Program-made: the position numbers and the translations under genes
NCBI GenBank assembly: GCA_035634255.1
Contig: DASQDI010000089.1
Location: 57,953-121,952, forward strand
From: DATLMR01 sp035634255
GTDB taxonomy: Bacteria > Acidobacteriota > Blastocatellia > UBA7656
Direction of reading: 5' to 3'
DNA: 64,000 nucleotides
The notes under the pieces: generated by a model
Told to the model about the DNA's origin: nothing
Databases searched by the model: none
Seen by the model: the letters and a program-made list of their open reading frames with translations, nothing else
In this document: positions 1 to 8,289 of the stretch, one piece after another
Layout of the letters: each line of letters begins with the position of its first letter
Position numbering within the stretch: the stretch's first letter is position 1

Positions 1-1011
1 GAACTGGTCGCGGTCGTTCGCGTAGACGACGTGGCAGGCCGTGCAGCCGCTCGAACGGTAATCGCCCGGCTGGTCGTTCGTGCCCATGAACGAGAGCATC
101 GGGTCGAGCAGCCTCGTCTTTTGAAGCCCGAGGAAAACGGGGTCGGTCCTGAGCAGGGTCCCGAGCCCGCGCGGGCTGAGCAAATTCTGAGTCGGGCGGC
201 CCGGCGGCTCTTCCGTTATGGGGAGCCCGACCTCCGCCGCCTTGCGCCCCCCGCGCTCGAACGTGCGGAGTATGTTTCCCATCTGGGTGATCTCCCACCG
301 CGGGAGCGGGTCGAGGAACGGGAGCACGCCCTTTTGCTTAATATCCTGGGCGGACGGCTGCGGGACGGTCTGAAGGCGCTGGGGGCGGCCCTCGGAGTCG
401 TAGCTCTCGCCGAACCTGTAATTCTTGAGCGGGTACGACCCGTTGTTATAAAGCGCCGCGCCCCAAAGCATCGAGCCCGTAGTCATCATGCTCTTGCCGA
501 CGTTGTGCACGTCCTCGGTGTGGCACTCGCTCGTGCCGCAGCTCAGGCGCGCCACGCGCAGGTCGCCGGGGTTGATGAAGCGGATGAACTCGGGGCTCTC
601 TTTAGTCAAAAGGGTGTTGGACCGCTCGGGATTCGCGGAGCTCTTCCAGGCTTCGGGGAAGCGCGGCGGGACGTGGGCCTTCTGCTTCGCCTCGGCGTAC
701 GCCGAGGCGCCGGGGCCCGCGCCCTGGGCGAGTCGCGCGCCCGCGTCCCCCCCGTGGCAGTCGGTGCAGCCGATGTCGATGGCCCCGCCGTGCATGTCCT
801 CGATGCCCGCGTGACAGTCTAGGCAGCCCGCGCTCCTCCGCATGGCCTCTTCGGCCGTCGTGTTCCAGAGCCGGGGCCCCTGCGTTTGGGGATTTTGTGA
901 AGCGGTTCTCGAATCGGCGAGGACGGCGAACGAGTAGCCGCAGGCCAGCGCCAGTATGAGCGACAGCTTCAGGGTGCTTTTCCGCCAGACCAGTTTCATT
1001 GGGCCGCCCAT
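1..1011 (-). CDS. Multihaem c-type cytochrome (3' end outside window)
   Basis: The minus strand is open from about 1017 to the left edge of the window, so the C-terminus is missing. Four haem-attachment motifs lie in one frame: CLDCH (811-825), CTDCH (754-768), a CX4CH motif CGTSECH (520-540) and CTACH (31-45). The N-terminus has a basic stretch then a hydrophobic segment, a signal peptide, so the protein should mature in the periplasm, where c-haem is attached. Three in-frame ATGs are possible (1017, 1011, 999); 1011 is preferred because GGGAG lies at a good distance upstream, while 999 gives the most compact signal peptide. It starts 19 nt after the stop of the cytochrome-barrel gene, so the two are probably one operon and redox partners. 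Family-level identity beyond multihaem cytochrome is not clear. Confidence 0.85.
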   Translation of the reverse strand, partial: MGGPMKLVWRKSTLKLSLILALACGYSFAVLADSRTASQNPQTQGPRLWNTTAEEAMRRSAGCLDCHAGIEDMHGGAIDIGCTDCHGGDAGARLAQGAGPGASAYAEAKQKAHVPPRFPEAWKSSANPERSNTLLTKESPEFIRFINPGDLRVARLSCGTSECHTEDVHNVGKSMMTTGSMLWGAALYNNGSYPLKNYRFGESYDSEGRPQRLQTVPQPSAQDIKQKGVLPFLDPLPRWEITQMGNILRTFERGGRKAAEVGLPITEEPPGRPTQNLLSPRGLGTLLRTDPVFLGLQKTRLLDPMLSFMGTNDQPGDYRSSGCTACHVVYANDRDQF

Positions 1012-1030
1012 CTCCATCTCCCGCCGCGAA

Positions 1031-3343
1031 TCAATAGGTGAATTTCAGGCGGACGAATACCGAGTACAACGATTTCGGTTTAGCGCCGCACCCCGAGCCC
1101 CCGCAGCTTGAGCTGTAAATCTCTTTGAAGCCCGCGTCGGGCACGAGCGACGAAAAGCCCGCCGACACGATGGCGTTCTCGTTTAAAAAGGGCCTGTAGA
1201 TGAACCCGAGCCCGTAATCGAGCCCGATGCTCCTGTTTATCCCCGGCTGAAACAACAGCTCTTCGAGCGGCTCCGGGTGGTGGAAGTGAAGGTAATTCAC
1301 GTTGAGTACGCCCTTCAGCTTCGGGGTGAGCTCCGCGTCGAGGCCCAGGTTGTAGAGGAACAATCCGGGGTTGACGAAATTGGACTGCCCTTCGGTCTTG
1401 CTACTGCGGAGGCTCGGTATGAGGCTCTCGGGCTGCACGAGCCCGACGCCCGTCTGCGTCAGCCTTATGGCCTGACTGTTCCAGAAGCTGAACTTCCCGC
1501 CCGCGAACTCGGGGAAATCGAAGATCGCGTCGAAGCCCCTCGCCTTGTCGTCGAATGGGTCTTTGTCGCCCGAGGCGAAGAAGAACGAGCCCTTGAACCT
1601 GAGCCAGTCTCTATCGAGCGACAGTTCGAGCGCGGCCATCTGCGCGTTGATGTCCGTGCGGCGGCCCGCTATCGGGTTGCGCGTGTCGTGGCCTATGACC
1701 TGATAGAGTGCGTGATTGATGTTAAGGCGGCCTATGTGCCCGTCCCCGGCCCAACCGAAATAGCTGGACTTGATCCCGTGCGGCGCAACGTCCCCGACGG
1801 GCGCGGGCCGCACTAGAAAATCGTTCTCGTCGAAATGGCGGCTCGGGCGGTCATTATTGTAGTGATAGCTGAACTGAGTTGTGTAGCCCTTCCACCCCGT
1901 GTCCTGCCGGTAGAGGTTGGCGATGAAGACGGTCTGGTCCCGGAACTCGCCCAGGTTGACGCGCGTGTTCAACTCGCTGTTGGTGTCCTTCTCAAGCATG
2001 TAGAAGTACGCCGCGTTGAAGTTGTAGCGGTTGTTAGCGTGCTGCCCGAACAGCCTGACGCCGAGGTTGAAGTCATTAAATATGAAGCCCCGGAAATCCG
2101 AGACGAGCGGCTGAATGCCCGCGCGGATGAAGGTCGAGTCGAAGAACGGGCTGCCGCCTCCGACGCTCCCGCTCCCGCGCAGGAAAGGGAGCAGGCGGGT
2201 CGTGTCTCCGAGGCGCACTTCCCCGAAGGCTTCCTGAAAGCCGACGTAGCCGTCCGTGCGGTTCGCGCCCCTGCGCGGGTCGATGTTGACTATGCCGTTC
2301 TCCTGAGTGTTGAGCAGGTTGATGTTGAAGTTGGGCGTGAACCTGAACCTGTAGTCCGCCGGCTTGAAGGCCGCGTCGCCATGGAACAGCTCGACGGAAA
2401 GCAGGAAGTTCTGCCTGAAGAACAACTGCCCCCCGCGCCCGAAAAACTCGGAGCTGTCGGGCCTCTGGCTGCTGATGTCGCTCGGCACGGGCACGCGCCG
2501 CGCGTTGAAGAACGTGTCGCTTTCCGCCGTGACGACGAGGAAGTTGTGCTGGCCGAACAGAGGGTAATCTCCCTTGAGCACGTTCTGGCGGTACGGGTTG
2601 TACCAGCGGCCTTCCTCGAATCTCGGGTCCGAGGGGAACCCGATGCGCCAGCGGTCGGTGACCGTCACCGCGTCCGAAGACTCCTGCTCGGGCGCGGGAA
2701 TCCTCGACGGCCCCGCGTACCCGCGAGGCGGGTCAACCGGAGTCTTTATGATCGCCCCGGCCGACGGCTCCGTGCCGCTTTCCAGCGGCGCCTCGGCGGG
2801 TTCATCGAGCGGAGTCAAGGGCTCGTCCGGCACGGTTACGGGCGTGAGATTCGCCTCCCGGTCGTGGCATTCGGAACAGCGCGTGAAGCCGACGTTAGTA
2901 AATCGCTCGTTAGAGGCCTTCATGTCCGAAGCCTTGTGGCACCCTATGCAGAGGCGGTGGAAGGCGTCCCTCGAATTCAGGTCGAAGCCTTCCCTGTCGT
3001 CCGGGTTGCGCGGGTCGCCCAGGGCCCCGTGGCAGGAAGTGCACTTCTGAAACTGCCCCGCTTCGGTTATGTCTTTGACCGTGTGATGGCACCCGACGCA
3101 CGCGAGACTTGCGGGGGCTTTGTGAGGGGAGGCCGGGTCGGGATTCAGGACCGCTTCATGTTTTTTATGGTCGAATAAGACGAGGCCCCTGCGGCCCTGA
3201 ACGTCGAGCCTTATCGGGAAGGTCTTCTGCGCCGCCCGCTCCGCCTGCGCGGGCTCGGGGCGGGCGAACGCGCGCGATTCAAGCGTCACGGGCACGAGCA
3301 GGGCCATCGCGTACAGGGCGACTATTGTGAGCTTGAGTGTCAT
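1031..3343 (-). CDS. Tetrahaem cytochrome fused to an outer-membrane beta-barrel
   Basis: A 770-residue protein. It begins with a signal peptide (residues 1-27), then a class III/c7-like haem domain with CVGCH (82-86), CTSCH (101-105), CIGCH (132-136) and CSECH (156-160), plus FDHKKH (57-62), the usual source of distal His ligands. A Pro/Glu-rich linker (about 165-235) leads into some 530 residues of alternating aromatic and polar strands with Asn/Arg-rich turns that end in a terminal aromatic residue (KFTY), as in outer-membrane barrels. Start chosen at 3343 because AGGAAGGA lies just upstream and the signal peptide follows directly; a longer frame to 3412 has no such site. Predicted role: electron transfer across or at the outer membrane, with the haem domain on the periplasmic side. 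The fusion is visible; the function is inference. It could also be a porin with a haem-based sensor or reductase domain. Confidence 0.85.
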   Translation of the reverse strand: MTLKLTIVALYAMALLVPVTLESRAFARPEPAQAERAAQKTFPIRLDVQGRRGLVLFDHKKHEAVLNPDPASPHKAPASLACVGCHHTVKDITEAGQFQKCTSCHGALGDPRNPDDREGFDLNSRDAFHRLCIGCHKASDMKASNERFTNVGFTRCSECHDREANLTPVTVPDEPLTPLDEPAEAPLESGTEPSAGAIIKTPVDPPRGYAGPSRIPAPEQESSDAVTVTDRWRIGFPSDPRFEEGRWYNPYRQNVLKGDYPLFGQHNFLVVTAESDTFFNARRVPVPSDISSQRPDSSEFFGRGGQLFFRQNFLLSVELFHGDAAFKPADYRFRFTPNFNINLLNTQENGIVNIDPRRGANRTDGYVGFQEAFGEVRLGDTTRLLPFLRGSGSVGGGSPFFDSTFIRAGIQPLVSDFRGFIFNDFNLGVRLFGQHANNRYNFNAAYFYMLEKDTNSELNTRVNLGEFRDQTVFIANLYRQDTGWKGYTTQFSYHYNNDRPSRHFDENDFLVRPAPVGDVAPHGIKSSYFGWAGDGHIGRLNINHALYQVIGHDTRNPIAGRRTDINAQMAALELSLDRDWLRFKGSFFFASGDKDPFDDKARGFDAIFDFPEFAGGKFSFWNSQAIRLTQTGVGLVQPESLIPSLRSSKTEGQSNFVNPGLFLYNLGLDAELTPKLKGVLNVNYLHFHHPEPLEELLFQPGINRSIGLDYGLGFIYRPFLNENAIVSAGFSSLVPDAGFKEIYSSSCGGSGCGAKPKSLYSVFVRLKFTY

Positions 3344-3640
3344 CCGGTCCTTCCTGCCCGCGGGACAGCCAAATAGTGACTGCCATACTGAATGAAGGGA
3401 TCCAAAAATCAAAACGATCAGGAATAGTTGAGAAGATCGCTTCTTGAAATAGTTGCTTTACGTTCCCTAAGAGCCCGGCTTCTGCGAGTCCGCGCCAATA
3501 TAGCACAACGATTCATCAAAGTTAAGCAGCGGGTTCGGCGCGCTCCGGCGCAGCGATACTTTTCGCTCTACAAAATGATCGCGGTTGCATGTAATATGGC
3601 GGCGTCGAAAAACTCACCCAGGCGGGACCCGGAGGGCGTC
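3344..3640. promoter_or_regulatory. Divergent intergenic region, cytochrome-barrel / HbpS-like genes
   Basis: Both flanking genes are transcribed away from this 297-bp stretch, so it must hold promoters for both. It is visibly more AT-rich than the flanks around 3400-3440 and 3560-3600. I see no convincing -35/-10 pair and no long inverted repeat. The open frame reading through it on the + strand is not thought to be translated because a good GGAGG ribosome site sits just before 3641. Confidence 0.4.
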
Positions 3641-5572
3641 GTGACTAAAACATGCGCGCGAGTGAAACGGGGCGGCGGGAGGGCCGCGCTTCTGCTGATG
3701 GCGGTCGCGGCTCTGGCGTTGAGCGGGAGCGCATTCGCCGCGCTCGTCCGGGCCGAGGGCGTCCCCGTCATCGACCCGCGAAAATCTTCTTACGACCCGA
3801 ACACCGGCGCTCTGACGATCAAGGGCGAGAACTTTCAGGCCGGGGCGGCCATCTCCATCTCGAACGACTCGGGCGAGGTCGGCTTCTCACGGGTGAAGGT
3901 GAAAGGGCCGGGCAAGATCGTCATCAACGGGGTCGCGGAGGCAGACATCCTCGGCGGCCTGACCGTGAAAGTCACCAACCCCGACGGCGCGTCGGCGGCC
4001 GTAGTACTGGAGTTGGAGGTCTCCGACGACAAGCGGCTCGGCGAAAGCGACGTGCGCAGGATCATCGCGCAGGCGGTGGCGCGGGCGGAGGCGAGCGACC
4101 TTAAAGCGACCGTCGCCGTGGTGGACAGGGAAGGAAACGTGCTTGGGGTCTTCAGGATGGCGGGCGCGCGGGCCGACACGGTGATCGGGACTGACCGCCC
4201 CTGCCGGGACTGCGGCGCTGAAGGGTTGCGCGTGCCGGCGGAACTGGCCGCGATCTCGAAGGCCGGGACCGGCGCGTTCCTGAGCACTCAGGGCCACGCC
4301 TTCACGACGCGCACGGCCAGCTTCATCGTGCAGGAGCACTTCCCCCCCGGCGTGGACTTCACCCCCGGCGGCCCGCTCTTCGGGGTGCAGTTTTCGCAGC
4401 TGCCATGCAGTGACATAAATGCCAAGTTCCCGCTCGGCCTTTCGGCCGACCCCGGAGGCGTGCCTCTCTACAAGAACGGGCTGTTAGTCGGCGGAGTGGG
4501 GGTCGAAGGCGACGGCAGGTACTCGCTCGACCCGGACCCGACCGATTTCGACATGCCCGTGGAGGAGATTGCGGCGGTGGCGGCCACGCGCGGATTCGAA
4601 TCGCCGCCCGACATCCGCGGGAATCAGATAATCGTGAACGGCATACGCCTCCCCTTCGTCAACACTCCCGCGCCGCCCGCGCTCCCTCCGCCGCCGTTCG
4701 ACCAGCTTCGCGGGGAGCTGCTGGCGGAGGTGAGAAGCTCGCTCCCTTCCACCTTCCGCGCCATAACTCTGCAAGGTTTGAGGGGGAGGGTCGATGACCG
4801 CTTCTTCCCGTTCAGGGGCACGAGCTCGCTCTCGTCGTCGGAGGTGCAAAGGATAATCGTTCAGGGCGCGCGGCAGGCTTTTCTGACGAGGGCCGCGATA
4901 CGGAGGCCGCTCGGGAGCGCGGCCGAAGTGAACATCGCCGTCGTAAGCTCGGAAGGGACGGTGCTCGGAATCTTCAGCACTTCGGACGCCCCGATGTTCG
5001 GCTTCGACGTGAGCGTCCAGAAGGCCCGCACGGCCGCGTTCTTCAGCAACGCGGAAGCCGCGTCGCTGCTGCGCTCGGCCGAAGGCGGGAAGTTCGCTAA
5101 GTACGTCTCGGCGGCGGCGCGCGACGGGGTCGCACTCGATGGCCGGATCGCTTTCAGCAACCGGGGGCAGGGATTTTTGAGTCGCCCCTTCTTCCCGGAC
5201 GGGATCAACGACAGCGAGCACGGCCCATTCTCCGTGCCAATTGAGGAGTTCAGCCCGTTCAACGTCGGCCTGCAACTCGACCTGTTGCTCACGGCGATCT
5301 CGAAAGCTCTGATGGGAGAGCGCGCGCCCTGCACCGCGATACCGAATCTCGGGAACGGGATACAGATATTCGCGGGCAGCGTCCCCCTCTATAAAAGCGG
5401 GCGTCTGGTCGGGGCCATCGGGGTGAGCGGAGACGGCATCGATCAGGACGACATCATCGCCGCGATGGGTAGCGCGGGATTCGAAGCGCCCCCGGAGATG
5501 CGGTCCGACCGCGTCTTCGTGCGCGATGTCCGCCTGCCCTTCGTGAAATTTCCCCGCAACCCGAACCGGTGA
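3641..5572 (+). CDS. Secreted TIG-domain protein with tandem HbpS/GlcG-like domains
   Basis: A 643-residue exported protein. The GTG start at 3641 is chosen because GGAGG lies 5 nt upstream and the next residues form a clear signal peptide (KR-rich, then hydrophobic, ending SAFA). Residues about 42-126 form a TIG/IPT immunoglobulin-like domain. Two homologous domains follow (about 136-340 and 397-643), each with a helix of the type SDVRRIIAQA, a strand pair ending VLGxF, a GxVPLYKxGxLVGxxGVxGDG segment and a terminal GFExPPxxR. This is the pattern of the HbpS/GlcG (DUF336) family, known for haem or cobalamin-like cofactor binding. The first copy has an extra CRDC motif near residue 187. It is divergent from the multihaem cytochrome genes, so a haem-related role is plausible but unproven. 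Confidence 0.8.
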   Translation: MTKTCARVKRGGGRAALLLMAVAALALSGSAFAALVRAEGVPVIDPRKSSYDPNTGALTIKGENFQAGAAISISNDSGEVGFSRVKVKGPGKIVINGVAEADILGGLTVKVTNPDGASAAVVLELEVSDDKRLGESDVRRIIAQAVARAEASDLKATVAVVDREGNVLGVFRMAGARADTVIGTDRPCRDCGAEGLRVPAELAAISKAGTGAFLSTQGHAFTTRTASFIVQEHFPPGVDFTPGGPLFGVQFSQLPCSDINAKFPLGLSADPGGVPLYKNGLLVGGVGVEGDGRYSLDPDPTDFDMPVEEIAAVAATRGFESPPDIRGNQIIVNGIRLPFVNTPAPPALPPPPFDQLRGELLAEVRSSLPSTFRAITLQGLRGRVDDRFFPFRGTSSLSSSEVQRIIVQGARQAFLTRAAIRRPLGSAAEVNIAVVSSEGTVLGIFSTSDAPMFGFDVSVQKARTAAFFSNAEAASLLRSAEGGKFAKYVSAAARDGVALDGRIAFSNRGQGFLSRPFFPDGINDSEHGPFSVPIEEFSPFNVGLQLDLLLTAISKALMGERAPCTAIPNLGNGIQIFAGSVPLYKSGRLVGAIGVSGDGIDQDDIIAAMGSAGFEAPPEMRSDRVFVRDVRLPFVKFPRNPNR

Positions 5573-5598
5573 CGAAAACGGTTCGGGCCTCTTCTTTA
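5560..5598 (+). terminator. Rho-independent terminator overlapping the stop codon
   Basis: A 9-bp perfect stem (cccgaaccg at 5560-5568, cggttcggg at 5579-5587) is followed by a pyrimidine/T-rich stretch. The TGA stop at 5570-5572 lies in the loop, so coding and termination signals overlap. It sits between two convergent genes. Confidence 0.6.
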
Positions 5599-6642
5599 AG
5601 GCTTGATGAACGACATCACTGCTTCGTTGAAGACCTGCGGCGCTTCGAGGTGAGGGATGTGGCCGACGCTCTTCAACTCCACCAGCCTGCTCCCCGGTAT
5701 GTCTCGCGCGGCAGACTTGCCCAGCTGCGGGTACTGGCCGAGTGTCCTGAGCACGTCTTCTGACACGAAATTCCGGCCGACGACCGTGCGGTCTTCCTGG
5801 CCGATGATGAGCAGGGTCGGCGTTCGTATGAGCCCGAACTCGTGGCGGACCGGCTGCTGGTAGATCATCTGATAAGTCAGGGCGGAGGCTTTCGCCCAGC
5901 GGGGGTACTCCCCGCTCAGAGCTATGCGCGCGCGCACCTCGACGAACCTCTCGTACGCTTCGGGCTTCCACTCGACCACGTACCGCTTGAGGAAGGCGCG
6001 AATCCTGGCCGGGTCGGTGTCGTTCAATTCATTCTCGTAGATTTTGCTAGTGGGCTGGGGCGGCACCGTGAAGCGATAATCTTCGAGCCCGATGGGGTTT
6101 TCGAGAACCAGATGCGCCGTGCGTTGCGGGTAATTGCGCGCGATGCGGACGGCCAGCATCCCTCCCATCGAGTGGCCGACGACTGAGGCTTTATCGACCC
6201 CGAGCGCGTCGAGTAGCTTCATGGTATTTTCCGCGAGCAGGTCGAAGGAGTAGGCGATGTCGGGCTTCGACGACTTGCCGAAGCCGACCTGATCCGGCAC
6301 GACGACTCGGTAGCCGGCGGAGGTCAACGCTTTTATCGGCCCTTCCCAGTAACTCCCATAAAAGTTCTTCCCGTGCAGGAGCACCACGGTCCGCTCGTTA
6401 GACCGGGCGGGCGGGGCGACATCCATGTAGGCCATGCGCACGGGCTGCCCTTCGATCTCAAGCGGCAGGTACTTTACCGGGTGCGGGTACGGCCAGGACT
6501 CCATAGCGATGCCGAGAGGGGCGGAGTAAGCGCCGGGCTCCCGGTTCGGCGCTGAGACGGCGCCAGAGCAGGCGAGGGCTGAAAGTAGAATGAGCCTGAG
6601 ACATTGGAATGTAGCGGAGGCTTTGGCGCGAAGTGGGATCAT
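5596..6642 (-). CDS. Exported alpha/beta-fold hydrolase
   Basis: A 348-residue alpha/beta hydrolase. An N-terminal hydrophobic segment (about 12-30, with Cys residues) indicates export or a membrane anchor. The oxyanion motif LLHGKNF is at 88-94, the nucleophile elbow GHSMGG has Ser158, the acid is probably Asp284 in GQED, and the base His328 in VGHIPH, so the catalytic triad is complete. The cap region (about 185-260) is helical and typical of haloperoxidase/epoxide-hydrolase-like members. The substrate cannot be told from sequence. It ends 24 bp from the convergent HbpS-like gene. No operon partner. Confidence 0.85.
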   Translation of the reverse strand: MIPLRAKASATFQCLRLILLSALACSGAVSAPNREPGAYSAPLGIAMESWPYPHPVKYLPLEIEGQPVRMAYMDVAPPARSNERTVVLLHGKNFYGSYWEGPIKALTSAGYRVVVPDQVGFGKSSKPDIAYSFDLLAENTMKLLDALGVDKASVVGHSMGGMLAVRIARNYPQRTAHLVLENPIGLEDYRFTVPPQPTSKIYENELNDTDPARIRAFLKRYVVEWKPEAYERFVEVRARIALSGEYPRWAKASALTYQMIYQQPVRHEFGLIRTPTLLIIGQEDRTVVGRNFVSEDVLRTLGQYPQLGKSAARDIPGSRLVELKSVGHIPHLEAPQVFNEAVMSFIKP

Positions 6643-6723
6643 GCCGGCCTTTCATCACGATTGCGGAAAGTATCAGCCTGTCCACTAATGTAGAATTCTG
6701 TGCGAACGGAAGGATTTTGGCAA

Positions 6724-6764
6724 CCGGAGGGCCTGACCGACGCCACGCCGGTCAGGCCCTCCGG
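6724..6764 (-). terminator. Terminator hairpin downstream of the desaturase gene
   Basis: A 16-bp perfect inverted repeat (6724-6739 and 6749-6764) with a 9-nt loop lies 8 bp beyond the desaturase stop. The tail on the minus strand has only scattered Ts, so it may be a processing or bidirectional barrier rather than a textbook terminator. Confidence 0.6.
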
Positions 6765-6772
6765 CCGCGAGT

Positions 6773-7639
6773 CTACGCGGCCTGCCGCGACTGCTTCTTA
6801 ATGAGGTCGCGCGTCGTCCTTACATCGGACGCGAGCTTCAACGCCTTGAGGGCCCCGATCACATACCACCCAACGTCAACCTGCCACCAGCGGCGGCCGA
6901 ACCTCGCCGCGTTTGCGTCCGAGTGATGGTTTCTGTGCCAGTTCTCCCCCCAGGCCCCCAGTTGCAGGGGGCCGAGCCACCAGATGTTTCGGCTGGAATC
7001 CACCCCATCGGGCAGGCCGGGCGTCAGGTGCAGAAGGCTGTTGACGAACATCTGAAAGTGCAGGGCGTAGACCAGACGGATCGCCCCGATCCAGAAGAAC
7101 CCTTCCCAACCGAAGGCCAGTCCGGAGAATATCGACAGGGCGATGATCGGGATCTGAAGCCGCCTCCACAACCTATAGCCCGGCCTGTTCATGTCGGGGC
7201 ACCAGCGGCCAACGTCCGAGCCTGACCATTGGTAGACCCACCTCAGGTGCGCCCACCAGAAGCCGCCGTGGCGCGGGCTCGATATGTCTTCGACGGAGTC
7301 GGACTTCGCGTGGTGGTGGCGATGATTCGCGACCCATCCCATCGGCTCCCCCGACGCGTTGAAGATGGCGAAGAATATGAGGACGTTCTCGACAACCGGG
7401 TTCAACCTCAGTGAGCGGTGGGCGAGGCTCCGGTGGTAGCACACGGAGGTCCCCACCCCGCCGATTGAGGCGAGCGCCAGAGCGACCAGGAGCACGGGCC
7501 AGCCGGGCAGGGGGAATAAGATTAAGCCCGCCACCGCCAGCACGTGAATGAGGACGAAATAAAATAAGACGGGGCCATTGCCTTCGGACGGCTTCCACCA
7601 GGGTCGCATCCAGGGTCGTTTTTCTATTAGCTGCATCAA
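6773..7639 (-). CDS. Acyl-CoA/acyl-lipid delta-9-type fatty acid desaturase
   Basis: A 288-residue membrane di-iron desaturase. The three histidine boxes are present: HRSLAH (69-74), HRHHH (106-110) and HRNHH (235-239), with two hydrophobic hairpins around 25-65 and 150-205. This is the arrangement of the stearoyl-CoA/acyl-lipid delta-9 desaturase family, which inserts a double bond into a saturated acyl chain using O2 and an electron donor. It probably tunes membrane fluidity. AGGAG lies 4 nt before the ATG. No desaturase reductase is adjacent. The STAS gene on the same strand ends 22 bp upstream, so co-transcription is possible. Confidence 0.92.
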   Translation of the reverse strand: MMQLIEKRPWMRPWWKPSEGNGPVLFYFVLIHVLAVAGLILFPLPGWPVLLVALALASIGGVGTSVCYHRSLAHRSLRLNPVVENVLIFFAIFNASGEPMGWVANHRHHHAKSDSVEDISSPRHGGFWWAHLRWVYQWSGSDVGRWCPDMNRPGYRLWRRLQIPIIALSIFSGLAFGWEGFFWIGAIRLVYALHFQMFVNSLLHLTPGLPDGVDSSRNIWWLGPLQLGAWGENWHRNHHSDANAARFGRRWWQVDVGWYVIGALKALKLASDVRTTRDLIKKQSRQAA

Positions 7640-7661
7640 TCTCCTTCTCGCCTCGGACGGG

Positions 7662-8027
7662 TTAGTTATTCGGGAGGGCTCTTTCCTGACGAGGGATGAA
7701 GCTGGAGATTGCCGCCGCCTCGGAGTCGAACGTCTCGAAAACAGTTATCAACTTTGTGATCACCAACAGATCATTCAGGCGCTTATTGAGGTGGAGCAGC
7801 TTCATATCCCCGCTCACCTTTCGCATCTGTGTGAAAGTGGATATGAGCTCGCCAAGCCCGCTGCTGTCCATATAATTTACTTTCGCCATGTTTATGATGA
7901 GCTTGCGGCCTCCGGCCTCGATGTTGGTGGTAACGAGCCCTCTGAACTGCCCTTCGCCCCCGAGGACGAACTGCCCTTCGAGATCGATGACCGTTACATC
8001 ATTTAGCGTACGCTCGTGAATTTTCAT
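7662..8027 (-). CDS. STAS-domain anti-sigma factor antagonist
   Basis: A 121-residue single STAS domain. The phosphorylation-loop motif DSSGLGEL is intact (Ser55/Ser56), as in SpoIIAA/RsbV-type antagonists that bind an anti-sigma kinase when unphosphorylated. No HATPase kinase or sigma partner is next to it, so its target lies elsewhere. Start supported by GGAG about 6 nt upstream. Divergent from the Crp/Fnr gene. Confidence 0.88.
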   Translation of the reverse strand: MKIHERTLNDVTVIDLEGQFVLGGEGQFRGLVTTNIEAGGRKLIINMAKVNYMDSSGLGELISTFTQMRKVSGDMKLLHLNKRLNDLLVITKLITVFETFDSEAAAISSFIPRQERALPNN

Positions 8028-8210
8028 CTTTACTCCTCACCTTTCCTTACCGATTCGCATTCATAAATAACTATATAGACTTCGGCGGAGAACTTCTGTT
8101 CAATACAGGACATGGGTAGATAAAACCGGCATAAAAACATGTTCGGCCCGCGTAGGGAGCCCGAGCCCGCGATTTATCCGCGCCATCGTCTAATATGGCA
8201 CAGCGTCGGT

Positions 8211-8229
8211 ACCCCCGGGGGTGTATAAT
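8211..8229 (+). promoter_or_regulatory. -10 box with adjoining 12-bp palindrome upstream of the Crp/Fnr gene
   Basis: A perfect palindrome acccccgggggt (8211-8222) is followed after one base by TATAAT (8224-8229), 60 bp before the ATG at 8290. No TTGACA-like -35 is seen at the right distance. A palindrome placed against the -10 could be an operator, for example for autoregulation; this is inference. Confidence 0.4.
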
Positions 8230-8289
8230 AATTCGGTCCGGGAAGCAACCGGACAGGACGCCACCTTAATCGCCCTGACCGGGAGCGTT

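Noticed and set aside
1835..3178. Long + strand open frame (447 codons) opposite the cytochrome-barrel gene
   Set aside because: Shadow of the real minus-strand gene; high GC content removes stop codons, and the four haem motifs are in the minus frame.
4484..5971. Minus-strand frame of 495 codons opposite the HbpS-like gene
   Set aside because: Low-complexity, Arg-rich translation; no motif; GC-rich antisense artefact.
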